NCBI RefSeq assembly: GCF_003049525.1
Contig: NZ_PYWL01000011.1
Location: forward strand, 1-64,000
Length of the DNA stretch: 64,000 nt
Origin: Lysinibacillus fusiformis
Lineage (GTDB): Bacteria; Bacillota; Bacilli; Bacillales_A; Planococcaceae
Direction of reading: 5' to 3'
Of the stretch, positions 1 to 8,181 are shown piece by piece; position 1 is the stretch's first letter, and each line of letters begins with the position of its first letter. A program made the position numbers and the translations under genes. The notes below the pieces were generated by a model. The model was not told the origin of the DNA. It ran no database searches and worked only from the letters and a program-made list of their open reading frames with translations.

Positions 1-35
1 GTAACTAAAGCGATTTTGCCTGTTAACTTACTCAT
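1..35 (-). CDS. SDR-family oxidoreductase, N-terminal fragment (clipped by window)
   Basis: Only the first twelve residues are inside the window: MSKLTGKIALVT read on the minus strand. A good ribosome site (AAGGAGATGGAAGC) stands just before the ATG at 35. The K-I-A-L-V-T stretch is the usual first beta strand of short-chain dehydrogenases/reductases, which leads into the TGxxxGxG cofactor loop, but that loop lies outside the window. Family assignment is therefore inference from a very short match. The gene diverges from the serine hydrolase at 351. Confidence 0.5.
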   Translation of the reverse strand, partial: MSKLTGKIALV

Positions 36-350
36 GCTTCCATCTCCTTGTTCAAACATAGTTATATTACATAGAGAATTATAACAAGGAACATTATTTG
101 AAATGTTGCTCTCCTATTCGGTTTCAAGGAGGTTTTTCGTCACAACTGTAATTCAACTCTACGTGAAAATAGCCCAATTGTCTTGAAGATCGTTGCTTAT
201 AGAACTAACATATCTGTTCGTTAAGTGTAACTCTTCACAATTACTTGATATTATATAGATGAATAGAAAGTTAAATTAAAATTTAGTTTAGTAGTTGTAA
301 TAATTGCTTATTGATTTTATTCCCTTACAACTTTTCAAAAAGGAGGGTGT
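36..350. other. Divergent intergenic region, no gene
   Basis: AT-rich spacer between the leftward SDR start and the rightward serine hydrolase. It must hold both promoters. It contains the SDR ribosome site at about 40-47 and the hydrolase ribosome site (AAAGGAGGGTGT) just before 351. I see no ORF, convincing repeat or riboswitch in it. Confidence 0.5.
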
Positions 351-1778
351 ATGAAAAAGATTATTATTTTTGTATTAACGTTATTTATATTACTTTCAGG
401 ATTTCCAACACCAAGTTATGCGTTGTCAGATTCAAAATCTGCGGCAATCCAAGCGTTGCTAGATGATGCCCGTCATATATCAGGTGTGCCGGGCATGTCA
501 ATCTCATTACTTGCTGATGATGAAGTGCTCTACTTTTCTTCAGGGCTTGCAGACCGTGAAAAGGGGTTGCCTGCAAGTGAAAATACACTCTATGAGTTAG
601 CCTCGGTCAGTAAAGCTTTTACCGGTATTGGTATTTTGCTGTTGGAAGAGCAAGGGCTGCTCTCAATGACTGACCCTGTCCAAAAATATTTACCTTGGTT
701 TACGGTAAAGTATCAAGGGAAACTGGTTGATATGCAAAGTCTTACGCTAAATAACTTTCTTCACCATACAAGTGGTCTAACAAATAGTAGACATATTCAA
801 AATATTCCACAAGGCAATACACCAGATATGTTGCAGAAGACTGTGGAAATGCTCGTAGATGCTGAATTGGAGTTCCCTCCCGGCGAACAGTATAACTATG
901 GAACCGTTAATTATGACGTATTGGGTTTGGTTATTGAGATTGTGTCGCGACAAAGCTATGAAGACTTTATGAAGGAACAGGTATTTCAGCCGTTAGGTCT
1001 TCACCAGACGTATGTTTATAAAAAAGATGCTCAAGCCACTGGACAGTTGGCACAGGGCTACCGTTCTTCCTTTTTTATGACAACTCCATTTAAGGCTCCA
1101 GATTATGCTGGAAATAAACCCGCAGGCTACATCATTTCTAATACAAAAGATATGGCGCGTTGGATGGGCATACAAATGGGTATCGTGCAGAACATACCTG
1201 AAATATTTCACAGGGTTATTGAAAAATCACATAAGGGTGATATGTCTGTTTCGTCTGTCAACGATATGTATTATGCGGCAGGCTGGTCGGTAAACGCCGA
1301 CCAAACGATTATAGAACACACAGGGGGCAACCCAAATTTCAGAACCGAAGTACTTATACTGCTAAATGAACGAACAGCCATCTGCTTGCTGAGTAACGGC
1401 GCAAATACCAATATAAACCTGGTACTAAAAGTTAAAGATATATTAGATGGCAATCTAACTCAGTCCTATGAAATAAGTGGCACACAGCTTTTGGATATTA
1501 TTTTGTCGTCTATCACAATTATTCTTTGCCTATTGGCTGTTTTGCTATTTCTCTTAGGATTACGCAGAAGGAAAACAAATGAGCGACATCTAATGACAAA
1601 AAAGAGATCAATCGTATCAGTTATTTTCCTGATCGCTACGATTGCCCTGGGTATACTGTGCTTTGCTTTCGATTGGTCAACGATACTTATTTGGCAAACA
1701 TATAGCGTTCTTACAGCTTTGATTTCGTCAGTATTATTAACAGCGAGCATTACATGGTTTGTATACACTCACCGATAA
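351..1778 (+). CDS. Serine beta-lactamase-like (class C/PBP4*-type) hydrolase with C-terminal membrane anchor
   Basis: A secreted penicillin-binding-protein-like serine hydrolase of the beta-lactamase/DD-peptidase fold. The N-terminus is a signal peptide (lysines, hydrophobic core, cut near residue 24). The active-site S-x-x-K is S85-V-S-K88. The third motif, usually K-T-G or H-x-G, is HTGG near residue 323. The second motif, usually Y-x-N, reads Y-G-T, so Tyr is kept and Asn is lost. After residue 375 come three hydrophobic segments that would anchor the enzyme with its catalytic domain outside the cell. The length (475 residues) fits the family of membrane-tethered beta-lactamase-like proteins in Bacillales. 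The start is fixed by AAAGGAGGG seven to eight bases upstream. Substrate is unknown; this family includes esterases and peptidases as well as beta-lactamases, so resistance should not be assumed. Confidence 0.8.
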   Translation: MKKIIIFVLTLFILLSGFPTPSYALSDSKSAAIQALLDDARHISGVPGMSISLLADDEVLYFSSGLADREKGLPASENTLYELASVSKAFTGIGILLLEEQGLLSMTDPVQKYLPWFTVKYQGKLVDMQSLTLNNFLHHTSGLTNSRHIQNIPQGNTPDMLQKTVEMLVDAELEFPPGEQYNYGTVNYDVLGLVIEIVSRQSYEDFMKEQVFQPLGLHQTYVYKKDAQATGQLAQGYRSSFFMTTPFKAPDYAGNKPAGYIISNTKDMARWMGIQMGIVQNIPEIFHRVIEKSHKGDMSVSSVNDMYYAAGWSVNADQTIIEHTGGNPNFRTEVLILLNERTAICLLSNGANTNINLVLKVKDILDGNLTQSYEISGTQLLDIILSSITIILCLLAVLLFLLGLRRRKTNERHLMTKKRSIVSVIFLIATIALGILCFAFDWSTILIWQTYSVLTALISSVLLTASITWFVYTHR

Positions 1779-1850
1779 AATACCTCGCTCCCATGATAAG
1801 CATATTGTGAAGGAATTACATTTCAATTTATAGGTATCTTTAAAAAACAT

Positions 1851-1873
1851 AAGACACTTTGGTGTCTTTTTTT
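1851..1873 (+). terminator. Intrinsic terminator after the serine hydrolase
   Basis: A seven-base-pair stem (AAGACAC / GTGTCTT) with a four-base loop is followed directly by a run of T. It lies about 70 bases after the stop codon of the serine hydrolase. Confidence 0.75.
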
Positions 1874-2301
1874 ATATCCTCGACAATTTTCCCCAGTTAA
1901 ACCTAATTACTATTGCTTCCACTAACCTGCTCCTCTCGTGGAATAAGGATTTTAATCAACTATATTATTTTTGCACAAGCGTCGTTAGGGAACATTTTTT
2001 AAGGATTGTTATCCCTCAATCTTGCCCTTTCCATGAAGAAAGACGCTTTCCTAATTTCAGAAAGCGCCCGATTGTAGAAGATTATTTTTCAGGTCCTCAA
2101 ACTTTCATTTGGGAACATTTTTTTGTTTAGATTTGTAAAAAGTTATTTTATTTGGCTGTTTTCGTATAGATTGTTGCTCCTGATTTTGACTATTTTCTTT
2201 AATTAAAGCCCCTGTTAGTTGAACAAAAATGCACCCCAAGCGCCGTTTTAACGTTGTAAATCCGCATTTTTCTGACTGGACCCTCTCATTCAATAGTAGC
2301 T
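1874..2301. other. Intergenic region between convergent genes
   Basis: Apart from the hairpin repeat at 2039-2068, this stretch holds no gene I can support. A 62-codon minus-strand frame at 2105-2293 is open, but it lacks a convincing ribosome site and recognisable motif, and could be a decayed gene. The region lies between the rightward serine hydrolase and the leftward C39-like protein. Confidence 0.4.
2039..2068 (-). repeat. Hairpin repeat copy 1 (likely terminator for the C39-like gene)
   Basis: The arms CGCTTTC and GAAAGCG are separated by a nine-base loop. On the minus strand the hairpin is followed by a T-rich tract. A nearly identical element, differing by one substitution and one inserted A, occurs at 15197-15227, also downstream of a minus-strand gene. 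Confidence 0.55.
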
Positions 2302-2910
2302 TTATGTGGCATCCACGGTTATGTAAGTATTGCTATAAAGAGGCATATGAATTCTCTTTATATTCCAAAGTTTCTTAAATTCATTAATTGGAACTTTTCG
2401 ATTATAGCTATTGTTAGCATCATCACAATTCACTAGATGCCTTAATGATTCTGAAAGGTAAATATTTTTCTTGTCATAACCTACAACAGGGACAAAATGC
2501 AAATTATTACGATTTTTCTGTACTTTTATAAAAACAATTACGGGAGTACCTTTACTAACTTCATACTTTAATGTATTTATATTTCCTTTATAATAGTTTG
2601 TTTGAAAGCCCTTTCTTCTTAATACTTTACGAATTCCCTTTGAATATACAGTGCCTGCCCTTGTTTTACTAGGAAATTGCGTATATAACGCTTCACCCTC
2701 TTCCTCCATACCAAAATGGCGCAATACATACGCTGTTGAAAATGCTGCACATTCCGTATTGTTTTGAAAATCTATTCGGTTGTTTTGTAGAATAAGATAG
2801 TTAGCCGGATAATTTCTTTTTCGTAAAACAGGTATGGGTAATGTCATTAAATAGGCATTAATGATAGTTGATATAATAATCCATAAAATAACTGTTTTAA
2901 CTATAAACAT
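2302..2910 (-). CDS. Peptidase C39-like membrane-anchored protein
   Basis: A 202-residue protein with one N-terminal membrane segment (residues 3-24) and a papain-like C39-family domain. The likely catalytic Cys54 sits in N-T-E-C-A-A-F-S at the start of a helix, and His138 lies in L-H-F-V-P-V-V-G-Y-D, the pattern seen in C39 and C39-like domains. Upstream in-frame codons are open to 2997, but the ATG at 2910 has an excellent GGGGGAAG ribosome site and puts the membrane segment at the start, so I chose it. C39-like proteins without an ABC partner are mostly uncharacterised; no bacteriocin or ABC gene lies nearby. Likely faces the outside of the membrane. The exact role is unknown. Confidence 0.65.
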   Translation of the reverse strand: MFIVKTVILWIIISTIINAYLMTLPIPVLRKRNYPANYLILQNNRIDFQNNTECAAFSTAYVLRHFGMEEEGEALYTQFPSKTRAGTVYSKGIRKVLRRKGFQTNYYKGNINTLKYEVSKGTPVIVFIKVQKNRNNLHFVPVVGYDKKNIYLSESLRHLVNCDDANNSYNRKVPINEFKKLWNIKRIHMPLYSNTYITVDAT

Positions 2911-3124
2911 ATTACTTCCCCCATTTTTTACGTCCATATCGAAACAATATTCTAAATCCTTCTTGCATTTAACTGCATCATAGTTGGCTAACAACAATCT
3001 TTACGAAAACAGTCTTTCTTTAAAGTATTAAGTTTACTTTTAAGTCCAGTATTTTGCTGCTCAATTCAAATGCAATATTAGCGTGTAAATGGCTTTGACA
3101 ACCTTTCAATAACGTAGTCATTGA

Positions 3125-3259
3125 CTACCATCCATTCTTAATTGCTTCTTCTATAGTTTCAAAAAAAGATATCTAGTTCATCTATATCCTGAGTTAAAGT
3201 TTCTTCAAAGTTTTTAAAAAAAACAACACGTAAATTACCTTTTTGTGATTGTTGGAGAT
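3125..3259 (-). pseudogene. Possible decayed ORF 3' end with homopolymer frameshift
   Basis: On the minus strand a frame reads GNLRVVFFKNFEETLTQ and continues through I-D-E-L-D to a stop. Removing one T from a seven-T run lets it continue as F-F-E-T-I-E-E-A-I-K-N-G-W before a stop at 3125. The composition is protein-like, but there is no start codon with a ribosome site and I recognise no family. It directly follows the NUDIX gene. This could be a chance open frame. Confidence 0.25.
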
Positions 3260-3262
3260 TAA

Positions 3263-3793
3263 CTACACTCGAATAGTGCCTCGTTGCTTTCGGCTATCAA
3301 AGAGTAATTGAATAAGGCTTTCATAATAAGGAATAAACTCTCCTTTTTTTATCATAGTCAAAATTTCTTGCTTGCTTGCCCATTTCACATTTTGTACTTC
3401 CTCATACTGTAAAGTGAGCTTATGTAACTGCACATTTTCTTCGATTAGATATATATCGTCAAAACCGTTCTCAAAGTTAATGGTTAAATGAGGACGTATT
3501 TGCTGAAGATCTAATTGTAAACCTATTTCTTCATACAATTCTCTTTGTGCTGCAATTTGACTTGTATCCCCAGCTATCGCGCTCCCTCCCACAGTAAGGT
3601 CCCACATATTTGGCCATCCCTCTTTGAAGGGCTGCCTTTGTTGAATGAGCATTTCTCCACTTGAATTAAAAATACAAACATGAATAACTAAATGCCAATC
3701 ACCAGGTCGAGGTTTTTCACCACGAACCCACATACGTTTTGTTTTAATACGATTTATATCATACACATCCCATAATTCCACAAAATCATCCAT
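3263..3793 (-). CDS. NUDIX hydrolase
   Basis: A 176-residue cytoplasmic pyrophosphohydrolase of the NUDIX superfamily. The NUDIX box is degenerate but visible: the G-G-S-A stretch leads into A-Q-R-E-L-Y-E-E-I-G-L, matching the core REx2EExG. The N-terminal part (E-L-W-D-V-Y-D, then H-L-V-I-H-V-C-I-F) resembles IPP-isomerase-like NUDIX proteins that act on nucleotide-like or diphosphate substrates. A moderate AGAGGG ribosome site lies before the ATG. It appears to be a single-gene unit. The exact substrate cannot be read from sequence. Confidence 0.85.
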   Translation of the reverse strand: MDDFVELWDVYDINRIKTKRMWVRGEKPRPGDWHLVIHVCIFNSSGEMLIQQRQPFKEGWPNMWDLTVGGSAIAGDTSQIAAQRELYEEIGLQLDLQQIRPHLTINFENGFDDIYLIEENVQLHKLTLQYEEVQNVKWASKQEILTMIKKGEFIPYYESLIQLLFDSRKQRGTIRV

Positions 3794-4199
3794 TTTCTAA
3801 TCATCCCTCTCTTTTGCACAATTTTAAAAATTAAGAAAAAAATTGCAATTACCATATATTTTAACATAAATAACTTACTTAATTTAAAAGTGACTACACA
3901 ACACATTCTGGTCCTCTAATGCAAATGTTGGTTTAACCACATTTTTTTGTTTTCGGTCTCTTTCCAAATTTTCATTTGGGCACATTATTTTGAATGATTA
4001 TGTATATCTTAAAAACCTTTAATGAGCTAAAGTATCTTGAATTTAAATCTGCTACCTCAACAATTGCGCCCTTTTCCGTAATGACGACTGACAATTTTGG
4101 ACAAAATGGGAAAGTAGGAATTGAAATTTCCTCTAACTGACAAATTCATAGTTTTATCTTATAATATCTGGAATGATAATCGAGAGGGGAAATGAATTG
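3794..4199. other. Intergenic region, no gene seen
   Basis: AT-rich spacer between the divergent NUDIX and methyltransferase genes. No ORF with a start signal, no strong hairpin and no known riboswitch was recognised. Promoters for both flanking units should lie here. Confidence 0.4.
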
Positions 4200-4262
4200 A
4201 TGCTGACTTTAAGAGAATACATCATTAACAAGTTAAAACGATGTGAGGGTAAATGTAGCTAA
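4200..4262 (+). CDS. Mini-ORF (20 codons) upstream of the methyltransferase; possible leader peptide
   Basis: ATG at 4200 with an upstream GAGAGGGG tract opens a 20-codon frame starting MLTLREYI and ending C-E-G-K-C-S. Seventeen bases after its stop is a perfect stem (TAGCGTT / AACGCTA) with a CGGC loop, and then the strong ribosome site of the methyltransferase. The arrangement resembles leader-peptide control, but translation is unproven and the frame may be incidental. Confidence 0.35.
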   Translation: MLTLREYIINKLKRCEGKCS

Positions 4263-4278
4263 GCCTCAATCCTTTAAA

Positions 4279-4296
4279 TAGCGTTCGGCAACGCTA
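4279..4296 (+). promoter_or_regulatory. Hairpin in the methyltransferase leader
   Basis: A perfect seven-base-pair stem with a four-base loop. A flanking CCT-CAAT-CCTT at 4264-4274 can pair with AAGG-AGG of the ribosome site at 4305-4311 across this hairpin, leaving a bulge. If formed, that outer pairing would mask the ribosome site. There is no T-run, so it is not an intrinsic terminator. Confidence 0.35.
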
Positions 4297-4318
4297 CGTT
4301 ACCCAAGGAGGAGTCTAC

Positions 4319-5125
4319 ATGCAAGACCAAGTAAAATCATTTTGTCAAAAAAATAATTTATATAAAGAAAATGAAATTCAACAGATACAATTACGTCATC
4401 GTTTCGCGTTAGTCGAGGCGTTTGACATTCAAGGAGGCATGCGTGTTCTTGAAATTGGCTGCGGTCAAGGGGATACAACGGTAGTGTTGGCAGACATTGT
4501 TGGTGACACTGGACATGTACTTGCACTTGATATCGCAGCAAGTGATTACGGTGCACCGTTAACCCTTGCACAAGCCCATGCGCAAATTCAGTCATCGCCA
4601 TTAGGGAAGCGAATCTCGTTTCATGTGGAGACAGATTTTTTAACGTTTCATCTTTTAGAGAACATTGATGTGGTCGTGTTGTCCCATAGTTCTTGGTATT
4701 TCAAATCAAAGGAACAGCTACTTCAGTATTTTAAACGCGCGAAGCAATTAGGTGTGAAGCTATGTTTTGCAGAATGGGATATGGCGTATACGAGCTTACA
4801 GCAACGTAGTCATTTTTGTGCAGTTTCCATTTTGGCGCTTTATTCAGCCTTTATTGAAAACGAAGGGAACATTCAGAATGTGTGGAGTAAAAGTCAAAGT
4901 TTAGCTATTGCGGAAACAGCGAATTTTCAGTTGAAAAAGTCTGTTATCGTTGAAGCGGACTATTTGCAAGATGGTGGGTGGGAACGTGATTATGCAAATG
5001 CCATCGCTGATGAATTTGAGATAGCACCACTTTCCATTCAAGCTTTAATAAAGTCCTATATAGAAGTGATGAATGAGACACAAGAGGTCGCTTCTCTCAA
5101 TAGTTTTGTTCAAGTATTTGAATAG
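4319..5125 (+). CDS. Class I SAM-dependent methyltransferase
   Basis: A 268-residue cytoplasmic protein with a Rossmann-type SAM-binding region: V-L-E-I-G-C-G-Q-G-D-T-T near residues 44-55 is motif I, and H-V-L-A-L-D-I follows as the acidic strand that binds the ribose. V-V-V-L-S-H-S-S-W near residue 120 is in the position of motif IV. The rest matches small-molecule methyltransferases in general without revealing the substrate. The start at 4319 has AAGGAGG eight bases upstream. It is a single-gene unit closed by a strong terminator at 5143-5179. The mini-ORF and hairpin just upstream suggest post-transcriptional control. Confidence 0.8.
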   Translation: MQDQVKSFCQKNNLYKENEIQQIQLRHRFALVEAFDIQGGMRVLEIGCGQGDTTVVLADIVGDTGHVLALDIAASDYGAPLTLAQAHAQIQSSPLGKRISFHVETDFLTFHLLENIDVVVLSHSSWYFKSKEQLLQYFKRAKQLGVKLCFAEWDMAYTSLQQRSHFCAVSILALYSAFIENEGNIQNVWSKSQSLAIAETANFQLKKSVIVEADYLQDGGWERDYANAIADEFEIAPLSIQALIKSYIEVMNETQEVASLNSFVQVFE

Positions 5126-5142
5126 TCGAACGTAACACAATC

Positions 5143-5179
5143 AACAAAGCGGTATGTTCCGTAAACATACCGCTTTGTT
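5143..5179 (+). terminator. Strong intrinsic terminator after the methyltransferase
   Basis: A perfect 16-base-pair stem (AACAAAGCGGTATGTT and its complement) with a five-base loop, followed by a short T/A-rich tract. Confidence 0.8.
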
Positions 5180-5733
5180 AAATTTATTTGTGATATATTC
5201 AATCCTACAAGCTCCATAACATTTAGAATAAGAGGTTAAAGAAAGTGCCTTTTTTCTATTGCATATTTTGGTCGAAGTACTATGTTTCGAGACCGTATTG
5301 TTCATTCATTATAACGTAGCATAGGGCCAAGATGACAAAGAAGCCATCTCGGTTTTTATCTATATAGCTTGTGTTTTAAACGCACTTTACAGTTGCCTTT
5401 TATAATCTAGCACCTTAAACATCTTAGTCTTATACAAACTTGGATTCGCCCTTATTCAACTAACCTTCCCTGTTAGTTTAAGTGAGAAAAATCACAATCT
5501 TATTCTAAGATTTCAACAATAATATCCAATTTAACGAAAACGTTCCTCAACAATAAAAGATCTCACTAAAAAAATCTTATGAAACTTCTCCTTCACCTTG
5601 TATCGTTATTTTTTTAATATTTTTTAGAAATGTACATGGGATCGTTAGCTGTCTTTACTGTATCCGTACACCGATAACCAATTCTTAAGCAATGATATTA
5701 AAGACGCTACTGCTTTATTTTTTCATGATCTCC
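5180..5733. other. Intergenic region between convergent units, no gene seen
   Basis: About 550 bases between the methyltransferase terminator and the 3' end of the ABC permease. A weak five-base-pair hairpin near 5330-5357 is followed by five T. No ORF or known RNA motif is supported. Confidence 0.4.
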
Positions 5734-6483
5734 CTAACTTAACTGGCGCTTAAATTGTTTAATGGCGAAAATGTAAGCGATAACCATGATGCCGACGCAC
5801 CAGGAAAGAGCAAGCCAGATATCGTTGCCAACAGACCCTTCATATAAGAGGGCACGAATCGCATTCACGATTGAGGTAACGGGCTGGTTTTCAGCAAACG
5901 CACGGACAAATTTTGGCATTGTTTCGGTGGGAACAAAGGCTGAACTGATAAACGGTAAGAAAACCAGAGGGTATGAGTAAGCTGTCGCCCCCTCCATAGT
6001 CCGTGCTGCCAATCCCGGAATAATGGCCAACCATGACAGAGATAGCGTAAACAACCCCAGTATCCCAGCCACTGCAAGCCAATCCAGAATTTCAGCGCTG
6101 GAACGGAAGCCCATTAAGAGCGCGACGAGGAAAACCACCACAATCGTTATGGCATTAGAAACAAGCGAGGTCAATACGTGAGCCCACAATACAGACGAGC
6201 GCTTGATGGGCATGGTCATAAAACGCGCCATCAGCCCGTTCTTTATATCCGTAAACATCCGTGCGGAAGTGTAAGCGCCGCCGGATGCGATAGCCATCAG
6301 CAAGATTCCTGGCAATAAATAATTGACGTAGTTATCCGTACCTGTTTCTATGGCGCCGCCAAATACGTAGACAAACAGAAGCATCATCATAATCGGCGTA
6401 ATCGCCACTGTAATTATAGTATCCGGGCTGCGCATGATGTTACGCATTAATCGTCCTAATAATACCCATGTTTTGCTTGTCAT
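5734..6483 (-). CDS. ABC-2 type exporter permease (DrrB-like)
   Basis: A 249-residue integral membrane protein with about six hydrophobic segments and the ABC-2 permease layout: an N-terminal cytoplasmic stretch leading into I-I-T-V-A-I-T-P-I-M-M-M-L-L-F, and a loop with F-V-P-T-E-T-M-P before the last helices, as in DrrB-type daunorubicin and multidrug exporters. It starts directly after the ATPase stop codon, with its ribosome site inside the end of that gene (AAAGGAGGG). With the ATPase it should form a homodimeric or heterodimeric exporter for a hydrophobic compound. Base composition is GC-richer than its neighbours, a hint of horizontal transfer. Confidence 0.85.
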   Translation of the reverse strand: MTSKTWVLLGRLMRNIMRSPDTIITVAITPIMMMLLFVYVFGGAIETGTDNYVNYLLPGILLMAIASGGAYTSARMFTDIKNGLMARFMTMPIKRSSVLWAHVLTSLVSNAITIVVVFLVALLMGFRSSAEILDWLAVAGILGLFTLSLSWLAIIPGLAARTMEGATAYSYPLVFLPFISSAFVPTETMPKFVRAFAENQPVTSIVNAIRALLYEGSVGNDIWLALSWCVGIMVIAYIFAIKQFKRQLS

Positions 6484-7245
6484 TTATATTCCCTCCTTTT
6501 TGCCTATGATTCCGAGGAAGATTTCCTCCAGTGTCGGCTGCTTTTCAATGTACTCTACTTTCGCTGGCGGGAACATCTCTTTGAGTTCGCTTAGAGTACC
6601 AGTTGTAATGATTTTTCCGTCATGTAGGATGGCAATACGATCGGCCATTTGTTCGGCTTCCTCCAGGTACTGTGTCGTTAGGAAGATGGTCGTGCCTCCA
6701 CAAGCAAGCTCCTTAACAGTTTCCCAGACTTCAATACGAGCTTCGGGGTCAAGCCCTGTTGTTGGTTCGTCTAAAAAAATGACTTCTGGCCTCCCAATTA
6801 TGCTCATGGCGATGTCTAGCCTGCGCTTCATCCCGCCAGAGTATTTGTCTGCCCGGCGGTTTGCCGCATCGGTCAGGCTGAATTTTGCTATCAGATTGTC
6901 TGCGATTTGTGAAGGATTGGAAACGCCTCGCAACTTGGCAACCAGCATCAGGTTTTCCCGCCCCGTGAGCATGCCGTCTAAAGCGGCGAACTGCCCTGTC
7001 AGGCTGATGCTCTGACGGACATAATCCGGTTGACGCTGGACATCATGACCGCAAATACCTACTTTGCCACCATCAGGCTTCATCAGCGTTGAAAGGATGT
7101 TGACTATCGTCGTCTTGCCTGCTCCATTTGAGCCTAGAAGTGCAAAAATTTCGCCACGATGCACCTCAAAATCCACCCCCTTTAAGACTTCCGTTTCTTT
7201 AAAAGATTTTTTTAACCCTTTTACAGAAATCACTTCATTAGTCAT
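6484..7245 (-). CDS. ABC exporter ATP-binding protein (DrrA-like)
   Basis: A cytoplasmic ATPase with Walker A G-S-N-G-A-G-K-T-T, signature Y-S-G-G-M-K-R-R-L-D and Walker B V-I-F-L-D-E-P-T-T-G-L-D-P, in the DrrA subfamily that couples to ABC-2 permeases. The frame is open to 7290, but the ATG at 7245 (MTNEVISVKGLKK) has AGGGAGGAATT upstream and matches where the family usually begins. It forms an operon with the permease and is separated from DUF1048/padR by a 166-base spacer carrying a copy of the 16-bp site also found upstream of padR. Repression by PadR and induction by the exported drug is the likely logic. Confidence 0.88.
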   Translation of the reverse strand: MTNEVISVKGLKKSFKETEVLKGVDFEVHRGEIFALLGSNGAGKTTIVNILSTLMKPDGGKVGICGHDVQRQPDYVRQSISLTGQFAALDGMLTGRENLMLVAKLRGVSNPSQIADNLIAKFSLTDAANRRADKYSGGMKRRLDIAMSIIGRPEVIFLDEPTTGLDPEARIEVWETVKELACGGTTIFLTTQYLEEAEQMADRIAILHDGKIITTGTLSELKEMFPPAKVEYIEKQPTLEEIFLGIIGKKEGI

Positions 7246-7317
7246 ACTTAATTCCTCCCTTATAAAAATCTCTTTACCGTTTTCATTCACTTCACTACTT
7301 AGTATAACTGATAATCT

Positions 7318-7333
7318 GTATAACTTAGTACTT
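7318..7333. promoter_or_regulatory. Operator-like site 1 (likely PadR) upstream of the ABC exporter
   Basis: The 16-base sequence GTATAACTTAGTACTT occurs here and, base for base, at 8182-8197 upstream of padR. A related half-match, ACTTAGTATAAC, lies at about 7297-7308. All lie in the promoter region of leftward genes. PadR regulators usually bind such imperfect palindromes, so shared control is inferred. Confidence 0.55.
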
Positions 7334-7411
7334 AATTAAAAGTAAAACTGAATAGCGAAGGCGGTAATTAACAATTGTAATTAGCTATTCAGTCCGAATC
7401 ATCGGTTCTAT

Positions 7412-7753
7412 TTATTTTTTTCCTAATCGATTCAAAATGCTCTGATTCAAATCTTCACGATACTTGGCGATATAGGTTTTAGCGTTTGCTACTAGTTCAT
7501 CAGCAAAGGACGCCACGTCTTCACCTGTGATTTCCAGCACTTGTCTGCCTTCCGCTGCACCAGCTTCAAACAAATCGATCAATTCATACTGCATGTGCAG
7601 CATATCCATCCCATTGCCCGATGCGAAATTCCACATGTAGTTTTGAATTTTTTTAAATACAAATTGGTAGTCATACGGAAGTTCCTCAACCCGTGCCATC
7701 ATCATCTTGTACTCTTTTTTATCACCAATCAATTTTTTTAACATTTCTATCAT
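7412..7753 (-). CDS. DUF1048 family protein
   Basis: A 113-residue, soluble, largely helical protein. The pattern MIEMLKKLIGDKKEYKMM followed by R-V-E-E-L-P-Y-D-Y matches DUF1048, a small family repeatedly encoded between padR regulators and DrrAB-like exporters. Biochemical function is unknown. An AGGAGG ribosome site eight bases upstream fixes the ATG at 7753. It lies 70 bases after padR in the same direction and is probably cotranscribed with it, while the exporter genes follow after a spacer with its own operator-like site. Confidence 0.8.
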   Translation of the reverse strand: MIEMLKKLIGDKKEYKMMMARVEELPYDYQFVFKKIQNYMWNFASGNGMDMLHMQYELIDLFEAGAAEGRQVLEITGEDVASFADELVANAKTYIAKYREDLNQSILNRLGKK

Positions 7754-7823
7754 GTTATTTTCCTCCTTTTTTATTAAGCATAAAAAGATACTTCAAAATT
7801 ATTGGACGGAATATCATATGAAA

Positions 7824-8144
7824 CTAGATTGACTTCAGGACATTGATTTTCGAAGATATAAAATCCCATTTTTCCCAAAACAACTTAAGTTCTTCACGTC
7901 CAGCCTCATTAAGTGAGTAAAACTTGCGGGGCGGTCCCATATCTGACGGTTTCTTTTCAATACTTACCAGATTTTTCTTTTCTAAACGCACAAGGATGGT
8001 GTATACCGTCCCTTCTACGACTTCGGTAAAACCTAAGTCATTCAAGCGTCGAGTAATTTCGTATCCGTAGGTTTCATGGCGGCTGATGATTTCCAGTACG
8101 CAGCCTTCCAGCGAACCCTTCAGCATTTCTGTTAAATTTTCCAT
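7824..8144 (-). CDS. PadR-family transcriptional regulator
   Basis: A 106-residue winged-helix regulator. The signature is present: L-K-G-S-L-E-G-C-V-L-E-I-I-S, then Y-G-Y-E-I-T-R-R-L as the recognition region, G-T-V-Y-T-I-L-V-R-L-E-K-K-N-L-V, and the wing G-P-P-R-K-F-Y-S-L-N-E-A-G-R-E-E-L. Codons are open to 8213, but the ATG at 8144 has GAGGAGG-type spacing (AGAGGAGGTTCTAAAT) and gives the normal family start. It heads the DUF1048 and exporter genes. It probably represses itself and the exporter through the repeated 16-bp site. Confidence 0.9.
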   Translation of the reverse strand: MENLTEMLKGSLEGCVLEIISRHETYGYEITRRLNDLGFTEVVEGTVYTILVRLEKKNLVSIEKKPSDMGPPRKFYSLNEAGREELKLFWEKWDFISSKINVLKSI

Positions 8145-8181
8145 ATTTAGAACCTCCTCTACTTTGTCTGACTTATATTCA

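Noticed and set aside
2105..2293. A 62-codon minus-strand frame after the C39-like gene
   Set aside because: Somewhat protein-like but without a good ribosome site or known relative; left as unsupported.
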